DNA from: Glebionis coronaria
Taxonomy: Eukaryota > Streptophyta > Magnoliopsida > Asterales > Asteraceae
Direction of reading: 5' to 3'
Length of the DNA: 64,000 nucleotides
NCBI GenBank assembly: GCA_025667525.1
Contig: CM046880.1
Coordinates: 599,201,452-599,265,451, forward strand
In this document: piece after piece, positions 38,901 through 49,599 of the stretch
How positions within the stretch are numbered: position 1 is the stretch's first letter
Layout of the letters: every line of letters begins with the position of its first letter
Made by a program: the position numbers and the translations under genes
The notes under the pieces: model-generated
Databases searched by the model: none
Told to the model about the DNA's origin: nothing
Seen by the model: only the letters and a program-made list of their open reading frames with translations

Positions 38901-39579
38901 GAACCAAACCGAGTTTTTTTGGTAAAGGGTTACCCCGGTAAATGGTATTAATTACATAAGAAAAATGAAGTACAATGGAATGTGGCAGAAATACCACATT
39001 AACCTCAAGCACTGCTTGAACTACTCTCGTAATGAACAAACCCCATACGAGCTACCAACCAAAAGATGAACAAAGAAAAACTACTTAGCCATATAATCTG
39101 AAAGAACTAGGCATCTTCCAACGAGCAAGCAACACCTCCATCGTTCTAGTCTTCTTGAATCTAAAAGTCATCAGCTTAAGACGTACTGTAACAGGGATAC
39201 ATTCAAAAAGCTCATGGGGACTTCTTTTCCCTTTTTTAAAAAGTCTTTTATTTCTTTCCACCAACACAAAGTAACTTGTAGCAGCAAGAAGCATTCTTCC
39301 AATGACACTCATGGTCGTTCGTTGTGATGCTAACGGTTGCAAGAACATAACAATATCATCAATAATAGGAGGCACGTCCGCCATGTCAGCCAACCCGCGA
39401 ATATGACTCTATACCTGAGCTGAATATTGGCACTCGAAAAACATATGATTATGGTCATCCGGTACGTGGTCACACAGTGAGCACCGTAACAGACTAAGGT
39501 CAACGTTTTCACCAACATCCCATTGTCGTAACCTATCTTGAGCTTTAAGGCAGCGACGCATGACACTACAACAATTTTC

Positions 39580-40135
39580 TACCCTAGGGACGACTTATTC
39601 GTCCCTAGGGACGCCATTATTCGACCCTAAACTCCTAGGGACGACTAAGTCGACCCTAGGAGGTAGTGCCTAAAAAATCGTCTCTAGGATCCTAGGGACG
39701 AACTCCTCTTTGTAACCTAGGGACGACTTAGTGGGTCCCGCAACCCACTAGGTTGAAAAAATTGACTAACCTAGGGACGACTCTCTTTGAAACCTAGGGT
39801 CGATAAAGTCGTCCCTAGGTTATTAATAAAAATAATCTTTTTCAAAATTTTTCTTAAAAATTCTTTTTTTATTATTTTTAATAAAATCGTTTTTATAAAT
39901 ATTAAGAAAAACATTTTCAGAAAATAAAAAAAAATATTATTTATCACCCTAGGGACGACTTAGTCGTCCCTAGGTTTCAAAATGCCCAGGTTTTCAAAAC
40001 CTAGGGACGACTAAGTCGTCCCCAGGTTTTGACACCTGGGCATTTTGAAACCTAGGGACGACTAAGTCATCCCTAGGGTGATAACCTGGATGGTATTTAA
40101 TAACCTAGGGACGACTAAGTCGTCCCTAGGTGTAC
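39580..40135. repeat. Left subterminal repeats of CACTA 2
   Basis: At least eight occurrences of CCTAGGGACGACT or its complement. The paired, palindromic forms are clearest at 39953-39975, 40001-40026 and 40104-40129. In En/Spm such motifs bind the TNPA-type accessory protein. Confidence 0.9.
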
Positions 40136-40409
40136 CTGGGGGCTAAAAAAAACTGGGCTATTTTGCAGTTTCCAGATTTTTTCCGGAACTTTTTCCGGAC
40201 AAATTCCACAATTCAAAATGGCAGAATTCGACAAATACAGAATAATAACAAATCAATAAACGTTACAATACCATATTACGATAAATTATCCAACGTCACG
40301 ATACAATATTCATCAAATACACTTATTCAATCCTTAATCAAATGTTTCAAACGCTACAAGTCTCAAACTTTATTAAACATGCATAATAAGAAAAATACTA
40401 CCACAACCT

Positions 40410-42548
40410 CTACTCCGCATCCTCGTTAGGTGAAAAGTCACCTTCCCCATCGTCACCCTCCTCGTCACCCCCCTCGTCACTCCCCTCGTCATTCCCCTCG
40501 TCATCGCCTGATAAGTCGTCACCACTGTTTTGTACATTCCTATATCGACCCAACTCGTCAACGGACCGGTAATCGTGCTCATGGGGATTTATGATTACAC
40601 GAGAACCTCCGGGTATGGATTGTGAAGTAGAGCCGATCTCATGAATCGAGTGTGTGGTGGGACGATAACAATGGTTAAATGTGTTATTGTTGGTGACGGG
40701 AGCAATAGGATAAGTGCCGGTATAGGGAGGTTGGAGTGGTTGGAGATTGTCGGGCAAAGATGGTCGGTATGGGTCGATGGAAGGAGGTTGCACTGGTTGT
40801 GCCCAAGGATAGGGGGTTGGACTAAATGAGCCCAATCAGGAGCTAGGGTGGGCATAACAAAGGGTCGGGGCGGGGGTACAAAAGTAGGAGGTCTAATTGG
40901 GTGATCAGTATTTGAGTTGTAGTTCTGGAAAAACTCACCCAATTGACTCTGATATTGCGCCATATGCTGGTACGACGTCTGACTATATTGTTGCGCCGCA
41001 TCTGCCTTTAACGCTGCCAAGTAAGCCCGTTGCTGCGCCTCCTGATTCTCTTTCCTCAGCAGCTCCATCTGTCGCTCATTTCGTTCTATCAATTCCTGAA
41101 ATTCACTACGAGAGGGAACATCTGGTCGACGTGGAGCACCCCGCCTGCGATAAGTTACAACAACAATGTTTCATTATATACAACAAGACATAAATATGAA
41201 CAATTGATTTACATTTTGTTTTATTGAGGATATATAACCTACGAGTTGTGTTATTGGCACCACCCGGTAACTTTCTGCCTTGTCCCGACACATTTTGCTT
41301 ATTTTGACTTGGCATGATTTGAGCCACTATTTCTTTATCAGACATGTGCGGGATGACATTGGCTCTCACTTGGTCACTGAGGGCTTTCATCTTTTGCTGG
41401 AAAAAAAACGATTTAAAACAAATGAAATTAGTTACTAAGGCATGTTAAGAGTTATATATTACTTACATATCTTTCCTCGTTTTCTTTACTTTTAAACGTG
41501 CCACCACTTGAGTGCCCCTTCCTCCATGTTTCAACCAGGTCCTCGTAAACCCCTTCCTTGACTTTCTGTAAAATCTCAAATAAATTAATAACGAGCTATA
41601 ATAAATAAATAATATAAACGCTTTTAAATAAATCACAAAAATTATAAAGAGTCTTACGTATTCATTCCTTCCTCGGGCGAATGGTTTTTTGCCTTGAGTG
41701 GTCGGTACCGTGTTTTTGGAACGATTAACAGTATTAACCTGACTTCTTGCCACCCTCTTTGGGTCTGACCACCACTGAACCAATTCAGCCCAATCACCTT
41801 CGGTTCTACTGTCCCACACACTCGACGGCGGTACATGTTCTTGTGCCAGTGCGGGCGTCTCATATTTCGAATAAAAATGTTTCTTGATCCTGTTCTTGTA
41901 TTTTCTATACAACAACCTCAGTTGGAGTTCCAACGCAAGCCTAACCCGAGTACACACCTCATACACATCATTGTCACACACCACCTCAGTACGATCATTG
42001 TACCATGGCTCGAGGTCGAAATATGTCTACATAAAAACATATGAATTTAAATAAACAAACAAATTAAACATAACACACATATCTAAATGTCGATAACAAT
42101 AACAATATAAGTAAAATAAACAATTTTCATCTCAATTGTAGGATAAATATGAGCTTTATCAGACTCTGGAATTTCGTCCCATTCGCAGTTCAGGGGAAGT
42201 GACCGGATTAATTCCCCCATAAGATGAGACAACAATGATGCATAATTGCCCAGAAAATGGAAGGTTTTCAGATCTTTAAATTCAAAGCCAATTGTCAAAG
42301 GTTTTTCGTTATTATTTCTGTACGCCGTCCTTAATTTTCCTAGGTTGGTCACAAAGCGTTGATTTGCAGCTACAAAAGATATGTTATTTACTCGTAAAAA
42401 TTCAAGTGACATAAATTATAAATATCAGTGTTATAAAAAAATATAAGGATTTCTTACGCTGGTAGTGGGCCGATACAGGACGTGTGGGCCGTCTGGGTGG
42501 ACTACCACCAGCATCCCCACCGTGTGACCTAGGAGCTACACATGCCAT
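40410..42548 (-). pseudogene. TNPA-like plant transposase (Ptta/En/Spm family), frameshifted
   Basis: Multi-exon gene starting at ATG 42548 (MACVAPRSHGG..., directly after an acceptor). Segments follow at about 42370-42130 (ELIRSLPLNCEWDEIP, ending DKAHIYPTIE), 42028-41655 (YRKYKNRIKKHFYSKY, SDPKRVARSQVNT), 41570-41468 (YEDLVETWRKGHSSGG), 41397-41230 and 41150-40410. This order is that of the plant transposase Ptta/En/Spm family (PF03004). A coiled-coil region (ELIERNERQMELLRKE) follows, then a Pro/Tyr-rich region and an acidic Gly/Asp/Glu tail. Two overlapping frames near 40835 show a frameshift in the Pro-rich part. In autonomous elements this protein binds the subterminal repeats; here it may be inactive. 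Confidence 0.78.
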
Positions 42549-42885
42549 CTGTAAAATAACAAGTTCATATCAGTATACACATTTTATCAATATACACATT
42601 TTAACATATAAAAACATTTTCATTAAAAAACAAAATTACACAATTTAATTAACCAATTAATACTAATACACAAATTCATATCAATATACACATTTTAACA
42701 TATAAAAACGTTTTCATTAAAATACAAAATTACACATTTAAACAAATAAAAACAACTCATCATCATTTAAACGTATAACAATTGTTTCATTCAAACTACA
42801 ACTTAAGCATATAACAGTCGTTTACAAATAAAAAATTACACATTAAAGCATATAACAACTGTTTCATTCAAAATACAACTTAATA

Positions 42886-43453
42886 TCAATTGTCATCATC
42901 TTCAGAATCATCGCTAGATAAAACTTCTTGAACATCATTATTAGGGTTCACTTCATCATCATCCGACACTAAATCATCATCATCAACATCACCAATGACG
43001 TGTGCAACTACTTCATCATCTTCAATATTAATAATATCATCATCAACCGGTGGGGCGTCCACTTCCGTTGGTTGAGTATTTACACTCAAATCCGTAATAC
43101 CCAAATTAGGCAAAGCAACAGACAATGTAACATCTGATGAACTGCTACCATGTATAACATCTTCATCGGACTCTACCACATCTCGATGATAAACCTGTTC
43201 GACGACCTTCCAATGAAGCGGTCGTCTAGCAAGGTCTTCAAGGTAGAATACTTGTGTTGCTTGTGTCGGGAAAATGTATGGGTTATTTTGGTGAAATAGC
43301 CTATCGGTCAAAATATGATGTATGCCTTGCTCAGTGTAAGAACGTCTGTTACGTTTGGTGCAATTGGTAGGGTTAATTGTGTCAAACCATTTACATCGAA
43401 ACAACAAAACCTTGCGGTTGCCGATATAAGTGAGCTCCAGAATTTCTTCGATA
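42886..43453 (-). pseudogene. C-terminal fragment of TNP2-type transposase (DUF4216)
   Basis: Coding remnant beginning EILELTYIGNRKVLLFRC, followed by THATQVFYLEDLA-like sequence (PTQATQVFYLEDLARRPLHW) and an acidic Asp/Glu tail ending at 42886. DUF4216 is the C-terminal domain of CACTA TNP2 proteins. The upstream Transposase_21 catalytic domain is absent; the sequence before 43453 degenerates into AT-rich and GGTGGT-rich DNA. Confidence 0.8.
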
Positions 43454-43751
43454 TAAACATTAATAATAATTAAACATAAACAAATTTAAACAAAATTAAT
43501 AGTTAAAAAAAATCATTTACCTTTATATTTATTTAAAAAACAAATTTAAACAAAATGTGGTTGCTGCTGCCGTGACTGGTGGTGGTCCGGTGGTTGACTA
43601 AATAAACAATCCTAGCATAAACAATCCGAAATTAAACATTATACATTATACCAATTAAAAATTAAACAAAATTAAACCAAATTAAACATTATACATCATT
43701 TACCTTTAACTAAATAAACAATCCCAAAATAAACCAACATTATACATCATA

Positions 43752-43925
43752 TCATGGTGGTGGTCCGGTGGCTGACGGCAGTGGTGGTGTGGTGGGTCGG
43801 ATTGGTGGTGATTGGTGGTGGGTTGGATTGATGGTGATTGGTGGTGGGTCGGGTTGATGGTGATGGTGGTGGGTTGGATTGATGGTGATGGTGGGTTGGA
43901 TGGTGATGGTGATGATGATTGCTTA
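43752..43925. repeat. GGTGAT/GGTGGGTTGGATT low-complexity tract
   Basis: Imperfect repetition of GGTGGTGGGTTGGATTGATG. An open frame on the minus strand here encodes only His/Pro/Ser/Thr runs and is not a gene. Confidence 0.85.
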
Positions 43926-44011
43926 GCTTCAGCGCTGCGTGCTCCCGTTTTTTATTTTTTTTAACAGTGAAAAAAATGAGATATGAAGATAAGACCACTA
44001 TCTGTATTTAA

Positions 44012-44290
44012 CACCTAGGGACGACTTTCCCTTAGTAATCTAGGGACGACTAGGTTAATAATAAAAAGTTTTTTTTTTGTCTAATATTAATTCTTAGGGA
44101 CGACTCCTGATACCTAGGGACGACTAAGTCGTCCCAAGGTGTAAACCGGAAAATCTCAAACCCAAGCGGGTTATTTATATTTTTCCCAAAATTTTCAAGT
44201 TTTACAAAATTTGGCTAAGTGTTTTTGGAGGGTTTTTTAGTGACGACTTCCTTTGATATTTAGGGACGACAAAGTCGTCCCTAAGTGTTT
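44012..44290. repeat. Internal cluster of CACTA 2 subterminal repeats
   Basis: About six copies of the TAGGGACGACT motif far from either end, between the TNP2 fragment and the 41-bp satellite. In intact elements such motifs are terminal. This suggests internal deletion or rearrangement placed part of a terminus here. Confidence 0.8.
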
Positions 44291-44420
44291 TTCAAGAGAT
44301 TTTTGCATTATATCTTCTCTATATGTAATAAAATTGATAATATAAATTAATAATAAAAATCAAAATAAATTATTATAATTAATATTAAAATATACGTTAT
44401 ACTTAGTTTGTAATAATTAA

Positions 44421-46763
44421 TAACCGATGAGTCGATATGTTAGGGTTATACGTTATAGGTTCAACCGATGAGTCCATATTTTACGGTTATACGTTATAGA
44501 TTCAACCGATGAGTCCATATGCTACGGTTATACGTCATAGGTTCAACCGATGAGTCCATATGTTACTGTTATACGTTATAGGTTCAATCGATGAGTCCAT
44601 ATGTTACGGTTATACGTTATAGGTTCAACCGATGAGTCCATATGCTACGGTTATACGTTATAGGTTCAACCGATGAGTCCATATGTTACGGTTATACGTT
44701 ATAGGTTCAACCGACGAGTCCATATGTTACGGTTATACGTTATAGGTTCAACCGATGAGTCGATATGTTACGGTTATACGTTATAGGTTCAACCGATGAG
44801 TCCATATGTTACGGTTATATGTTATAGGTTCAACCGGTGAGTCCATATGTTAGGGTTATACGTTATAGGTTCAACCGGTGAGTCCATATGTTAGGGTTAT
44901 ACGTTATAGGTTCAACCGGTGAGTCCATATGTTACTGTTATACGTTATAGGTTCAACCGATGAGTCCATATGCTACGGTTATACGTTATAGGTTCAACCG
45001 GTGAGTCCATATGTTACGGTTATACGTTATAGGTTCAACCGATGAGTCCATATGTTACGGTTATACGTTATAGGTTCAACCGATGAGTCGATATGTTACG
45101 GTTATACGTTATAGGTTCAACCGATGAGTCCATATATTACGGTTATACGTTATAGGTTCAACCGGTGAGTCCATATGTTAGGGTTATACGTTATAGGTTC
45201 AAACGGTGAGTCCATATGTTAGGGTTATACGTTATAGGTTCAACCTGTGAGTCCATATGTTACTGTTATACGTTATAGGTTCAACCGGTGAGTCCATATG
45301 CTACGGTTATACGTTATAGGTTCAACCGGTGAGTCCATATGTTACGGTTATACGTTATAGGTTCAACCGATGAGTCCATATGTTACGGTTATACGTTATA
45401 GGTTCAACTGATGAGTCCATATGCTACGGTTATACGTTATAGGTTCAACCGATGAGTCCACATGTTACGGTTATACGTTATAGGTTCAACCGATGAGTCC
45501 ATATGTTACGGTTATACGTTATAGGTTCAACCGATGAGTCCATATGTTACGGTTATACGTTATAGGTTCAACCGATGAGTCGATATGTTAGGGTTATACG
45601 TTATAGGTTCAACCGATGAGTCCATATGTTACGGTTATACGTTATAGGTTCAACCGATGAGTCCATATGTTACGGTTATACATTATGGGTTCAACCGATG
45701 AATCCATATGCTACGGTTATACGTTATAGGTTCAACCGATGAGTCCATATGTTACGGTTATACGTTATAGGTTCAACCGACGAGTCCATATGTTATGGTT
45801 ATACGTTATAGGTTCAACCGATGAGTCGATATGTTACGGTTATACGTTATAGGTTCAACCGGTGAGTCGATATGTTAGGGTTATACGTTATAGGTTCAAC
45901 CGACGAGTCCATATGCTAGGGTTATACGTTATAGGTTCAACCGACGAGTCCATATGTTACGGTTATACGTTATAGGTTCAACCGACGAGTCCATATGTTA
46001 CGGTTATACGTTATAGGTTCAACCGATGAGTCGATATGTTAGGGTTATACGTTATAGGTTCAACCGATGAGTCCATATGTTACGGTTATACGTTATAGGT
46101 TCAACCGATGAGTCCATATGTTACGGTTATACGTTATAGGTTCAACCGATGAGTCCATATGCTACGGTTATACGTTATAGGTTCAACCGATGAGTCCATA
46201 TGTTACGGTTATACGTTATAGGTTCAACCGACGAGTCCATATGTTACGGTTATACGTTATAGGTTCAACCGATGAGTCGATATGTTACGGTTATACGTTA
46301 TAGGTTCAACCGGTGAGTCGATATGTTAGGGTTATACGTTATAGGTTCAACCGACGAGTCCATATGCTAGGGTTATACGTTATAGGTTCAACCGACGAGT
46401 CCATATGTTACGGTTATACGTTATAGGTTCAACCGACGAGTCCATATGTTACGGTTATACGTTATAGGTTCAACCGATGAGTCGATATGTTACGGTTATA
46501 CGTTATAGGTTCAACCGGTGAGTCGATATGTTAGGGTTATACGTTATAGGTTCAACCGACGAGTCCATATGCTAGGGTTATACGTTATAGGTTCAACCGA
46601 CGAGTCCATATGCTAGGGTTATACGTTATAGGTTCAACCGACGAGTCGATATGTTACGGTTATACGTTATAGGTTCAACCGGTGAGTCGATATGTTAGGG
46701 TTATACGTTATAGGTTCAACCGACGAGTCCATATGCTAGGGTTATACGTTATAGGTTCAACCA
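44421..46763. repeat. 41-bp satellite array, about 57 units
   Basis: Head-to-tail units reading AACCGATGAGTCCATATG then TTACGGTTATACGTTATAG then GTTC, with a few variable sites (GATGAG/GGTGAG/GACGAG, GTCC/GTCG, GTTACG/GCTACG/GTTAGG). Variant order repeats in blocks of 11 monomers (about 451 bp) in the right half: the series starting near 45565 recurs near 46020. No open frame or gene lies within. Confidence 0.96.
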
Positions 46764-46859
46764 TTAAGCTAAAAATACTGAGCTTAAGCATGTTTAAGTG
46801 ATCAAATATTGGCGGGAAATGTTGGCTGGAAATGCTGGCGGGAAAATGTTGGCGGGAAA

Positions 46860-46888
46860 GCTAGGGTCGACTAAGTCGTCCCTAAATG
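46860..46888. repeat. Isolated subterminal-type motif
   Basis: CTAGGGTCGACTAAGTCGTC just left of the GRF gene; a diverged copy of the CACTA 2 palindrome. Confidence 0.7.
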
Positions 46889-46992
46889 TGTCGACCCTAA
46901 ATTTTTATCTTTATTTATGGTAGCTCTTATCCTCACAAACTCTTATCCTCTCATACCAAACTCACCACCACCACCACCCGATTTTGCATAAT

Positions 46993-47484
46993 ATGGATCC
47001 GCTTGAAGCTTATAAGTGTACATGTAGAAAGGGATATATTGTGTTGAGACAGTCACATCAACCTCATAGCTTTGGTAAACTTTACTATGCATGTCCTCTT
47101 TCGAAGGTAAACAATCAAATGTTTTAGTTATGTAATACGTGTGATTATTAAAATGACATGTCATGTTATTTGTTTACTTTGTAACAGCCAAAAACAGATG
47201 ATTATGGATGTAAATATTTTAAATGGAAGGATGATTTTGATCTCGAACTCCGTATAAGATCTTCCCCTGGATCTTCAACACCTCAAGGTTCACATCCAAG
47301 TTCTTCTACAGGTCCTTCTCAATCTGCACCAACTGAGTGCTCTAATTGCAAGATCAAAGATCTAAAGATAAAGATGCTAGAGACAAGACTAGAAATGGAA
47401 AGGCATCCTGAAGACCACGCATGTCAATCGGCTGCAATACTTCATGAGTTTTTAAATGATATGGAAAATCTTAGCTTTGAGTAG
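46993..47484 (+). CDS. GRF-type zinc-finger protein carried by CACTA 2
   Basis: Two exons (46993-47106 and 47188-47484) with a GT-AG phase-0 intron encode about 136 aa. The N-terminal half has spaced ligands C9, C11, H25 and C34 plus C46 (YKCTCRKG, HSFGKLYYACPLSK, GCKYFKWKDDFD), which resembles the GRF zinc finger (C-x-C ... R-x-F-Y-x-C ... C-x-F-F-x-W). A Ser/Thr/Pro linker and a short leucine-containing coiled coil (CKIKDLKIKMLETRLEME) follow. It is oriented opposite to the TNPA-like gene and lies between the satellite array and the right terminus. GRF fingers bind nucleic acid. Whether it is element-encoded or captured from the host is open. Confidence 0.75.
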
Positions 47485-47489
47485 TAATC

Positions 47490-47972
47490 TATTTGTTATT
47501 TTGATGTGTTAATTTGTATTTTATTATTATGTGTTAATCTGTACGTTTAGTTTTAACTAGTTTGTAATGTGTTTTTTTTTCTTATTTATGAATCTATTAT
47601 CGTTGTAATATATATTTTTAATTAAGCGCGTGTTTAAGTGTTAAATATATATCTAAAGTTTTTTTTAAATACATATAATTTTTTTTAAATAAATATAAAG
47701 TTTTTTTAAATATGTATAAAGTTATTTTTAAATATGTATAATTGTTTTTCTAAATATGTATAAATTTTTTTTAAATATGTATAAAGTTTTTTTAATATGT
47801 ATAAAGTTATTTTTAAATATGTATAATTTTTTTTCTAAATATATAAATTTTTTTAAATATATATAAAGTTTTTTTTAAATATGTATAAAGTTATTTTTAA
47901 CTAAATATATATATTTTTTTAAATATGTATAAAGTAATTTTAAATAATTTTAAATAAATAAAGTAATTTTAC
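47490..47972. other. AT-rich TATAAAGTTTTTTTAAATATG repeats
   Basis: Imperfect repetition of TTTTTTTAAATATGTATAAAG downstream of the GRF gene. No gene. Confidence 0.7.
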
Positions 47973-48403
47973 TTAACCTAGGGACGACTAAGTCGTCCCT
48001 AGGATTTGTGGTCCCCACTTTCATTTTAAACTTTTTAAATAAAAAATATTTATATTAATTTTAAATATATAAAAAAGATTTAAAAATCGGAATAATAAGT
48101 TTATTTAACCTAGGGACGACTAAGTCGTCCCTAGGATTTGTGGTCCCCTCTTTCATTTTAAACTTTTTAAATAAAAAAAATTTATATTAATTTTAAATAT
48201 ATAAAAAAGATTTAAAAACGGAATAATAAGTTTATTTAACCTAGGGACGACTTAGTCGTCCCTAGGTTTTGTGGGCCCCTCTTTGTCCCCTCAGCCCTTT
48301 TGACCAAGATTTTGTTGTAAAAGTGGTGGGTCCCCCCTTAATCTAGGGACGACTAAGTCGACCCTAGAAAAAGGGCGACCCTAAACTCATTTTTGTTGTA
48401 GTG
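47973..48403. repeat. Right subterminal repeats of CACTA 2
   Basis: Palindromic motif copies centred at about 47990, 48123 and 48252, the first two inside a direct repeat of about 132 bp, plus a terminal variant at 48341-48366. Confidence 0.9.
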
Positions 48404-48647
48404 TGACCAACCATAAATTAAAGGCATGCATTGGTATACAATGTGAAAACCAAACAACAGAGTACCATGGTACCACGTTTCCTCTAGGTCTGAACATATC
48501 CCACGCAACCTGGACTGAGAAGTCCACCAAGTTACCACCAGCGTCCCGCCATCTACACCTGTCAAAATTATCAGACAATAACGGAACAGGAATGCTAGTT
48601 AATTCAGGAGCTCGGAGAATCCAATCAGGAGAACCAAACCGAGTTTT

Positions 48648-49590
48648 GGTTTGGTTTTGTATATTTATGTCGGTTTTGATCGGTTCGGTTTGGTTTCGGG
48701 TTAAAACATGAAAAATACGCCTAAACTATATAATCCGTTCGGTCTCATTAACTCGATTTTCGGTTCTTGTTTTTCCAGATTTGATTTTCTTCGGTTTTGA
48801 ACCGATGCACAACACGATGATAATGTATTCTCATATATAATACGAGTAACTATTCTTTTATTTAAAAATATGTAAATAAAACCTAAAATAAACTTGGGTT
48901 TGAGTCGGACTAAGCCCGACTAGGCCCGTTAGAGCCGTAATAGGCCTAATTTTTAGTTTTGGCCCCACTTAGCTCAACCAGGGCTTGCTTAGGCCCACAC
49001 GTTTATATATTATAAAAGCTCGGGCTTTCGCCTCTGTCTAACTCTGGCTCGACTCGAAATCTATGCTCTTGTATTGCCATTCGAGTTTGAGTTGAGTTTT
49101 GATCTTCTTGTTAACACTCTTTATTCAGTTTTTTATATTAAATCAGTGGTTTTTTAATATCACTTAATTTTTTTAGTCTTGAAACTATGTGACGATAGAG
49201 GTGGTGAAGTAACAACAAATGACGTGAATACCCTTCAAAATATATCGGATTATACTCTAAAAACTAAAAATATATATGAATTGAATTTCATGAATTCTTT
49301 AAGCCTTGACCTGACCTGACTTGACCCGAACCTGACCAACCCGACTTGACCAAACTCGATTAACACTTTTTATAATGAAAATATACTTAAATAAGCCACT
49401 TTTTACTTATATTTGATTGATCCAAACCCGAATCGACCCGAACCCAAATTGACTCGTCTCGAATTGACCCGAACCCGAGTGATCCGAGTTTTAATTAAGC
49501 TCGAGTTCATATATGATTTTTTTATTCTCGACCCGAGTTAACCCGACCGAGGACCCGGTCCCGACCGGGTCAACCCGAATCACACCCCTT
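48648..49590. other. CGGTTT-rich and CCCGAC-rich tracts in CACTA 1
   Basis: Intergenic-type imperfect repeats (GGTTCGGTTTGG, GACCCGAACCCG, GGGTCAACCCG). The first tract is the other half of the sequence into which the LINE inserted (38850-38917). No gene seen. Confidence 0.6.
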
Positions 49591-49599
49591 ATTAGTCAA

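Larger units (their letters stand above)
39564..48403 (-). mobile_element. CACTA (En/Spm) element 2, 8.84 kb, nested in the LINE
   Basis: The left end is CACTACAACAATTTT and the right end AATTTTTGTTGTAGTG-like (CATTTTTGTTGTAGTG), with 3-bp duplications TGA (39561-39563 and 48404-48406). The subterminal regions carry many copies of the palindromic unit CCTAGGGACGACT...AGTCGTCCCTAGG. The interior holds a TNPA-like gene, a DUF4216 fragment of TNP2, low-complexity sequence, a 41-bp satellite and a GRF-type zinc-finger gene. The catalytic part of TNP2 is missing, so this copy is non-autonomous. Its ends differ from those of CACTA 1, so the two belong to different families. Confidence 0.93.
38918..48630 (-). 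mobile_element. 5'-truncated LINE, split by CACTA 2
   Basis: The pieces 38918-39563 and 48407-48630 form one fragment on the minus strand. It is flanked by the 17-bp direct repeat GAACCAAACCGAGTTTT (38901-38917 and 48631-48647), the hallmark of target-primed insertion. The left piece encodes the end of the reverse transcriptase zinc-binding domain and the C-terminus (around LLRCSLCDHVPDDHNHMFFE and LVERNKRLFKKG, ending FRLYG). The right piece supplies the sequence just before it (DRCRWRDAGGNLVDFSV, FSHCIPMHAFNLWL). Polymerase and endonuclease are missing, so it inserted as a 5'-truncated copy into a CGGTTTGG-rich tract. Confidence 0.88.

Noticed and set aside
43747..43998. His/Pro-rich open frame
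   Set aside because: Translation of a GGTGGT low-complexity tract; no start context or homology.
45405..45425. CTGATGAGTCC resembles the core of a hammerhead ribozyme
   Set aside because: Most units read CCGATGAG, and the required GAAA and matching stems are absent from the 41-bp repeat. I take it as chance.
44421..46763. Array could be mistaken for CRISPR
   Set aside because: Units are contiguous without unique spacers, and the genome is a plant.
49194..49590. Another hAT-like MITE (TAGAGGTGG...CACCCCTTA)
   Set aside because: The ends look similar but no target duplication could be matched.
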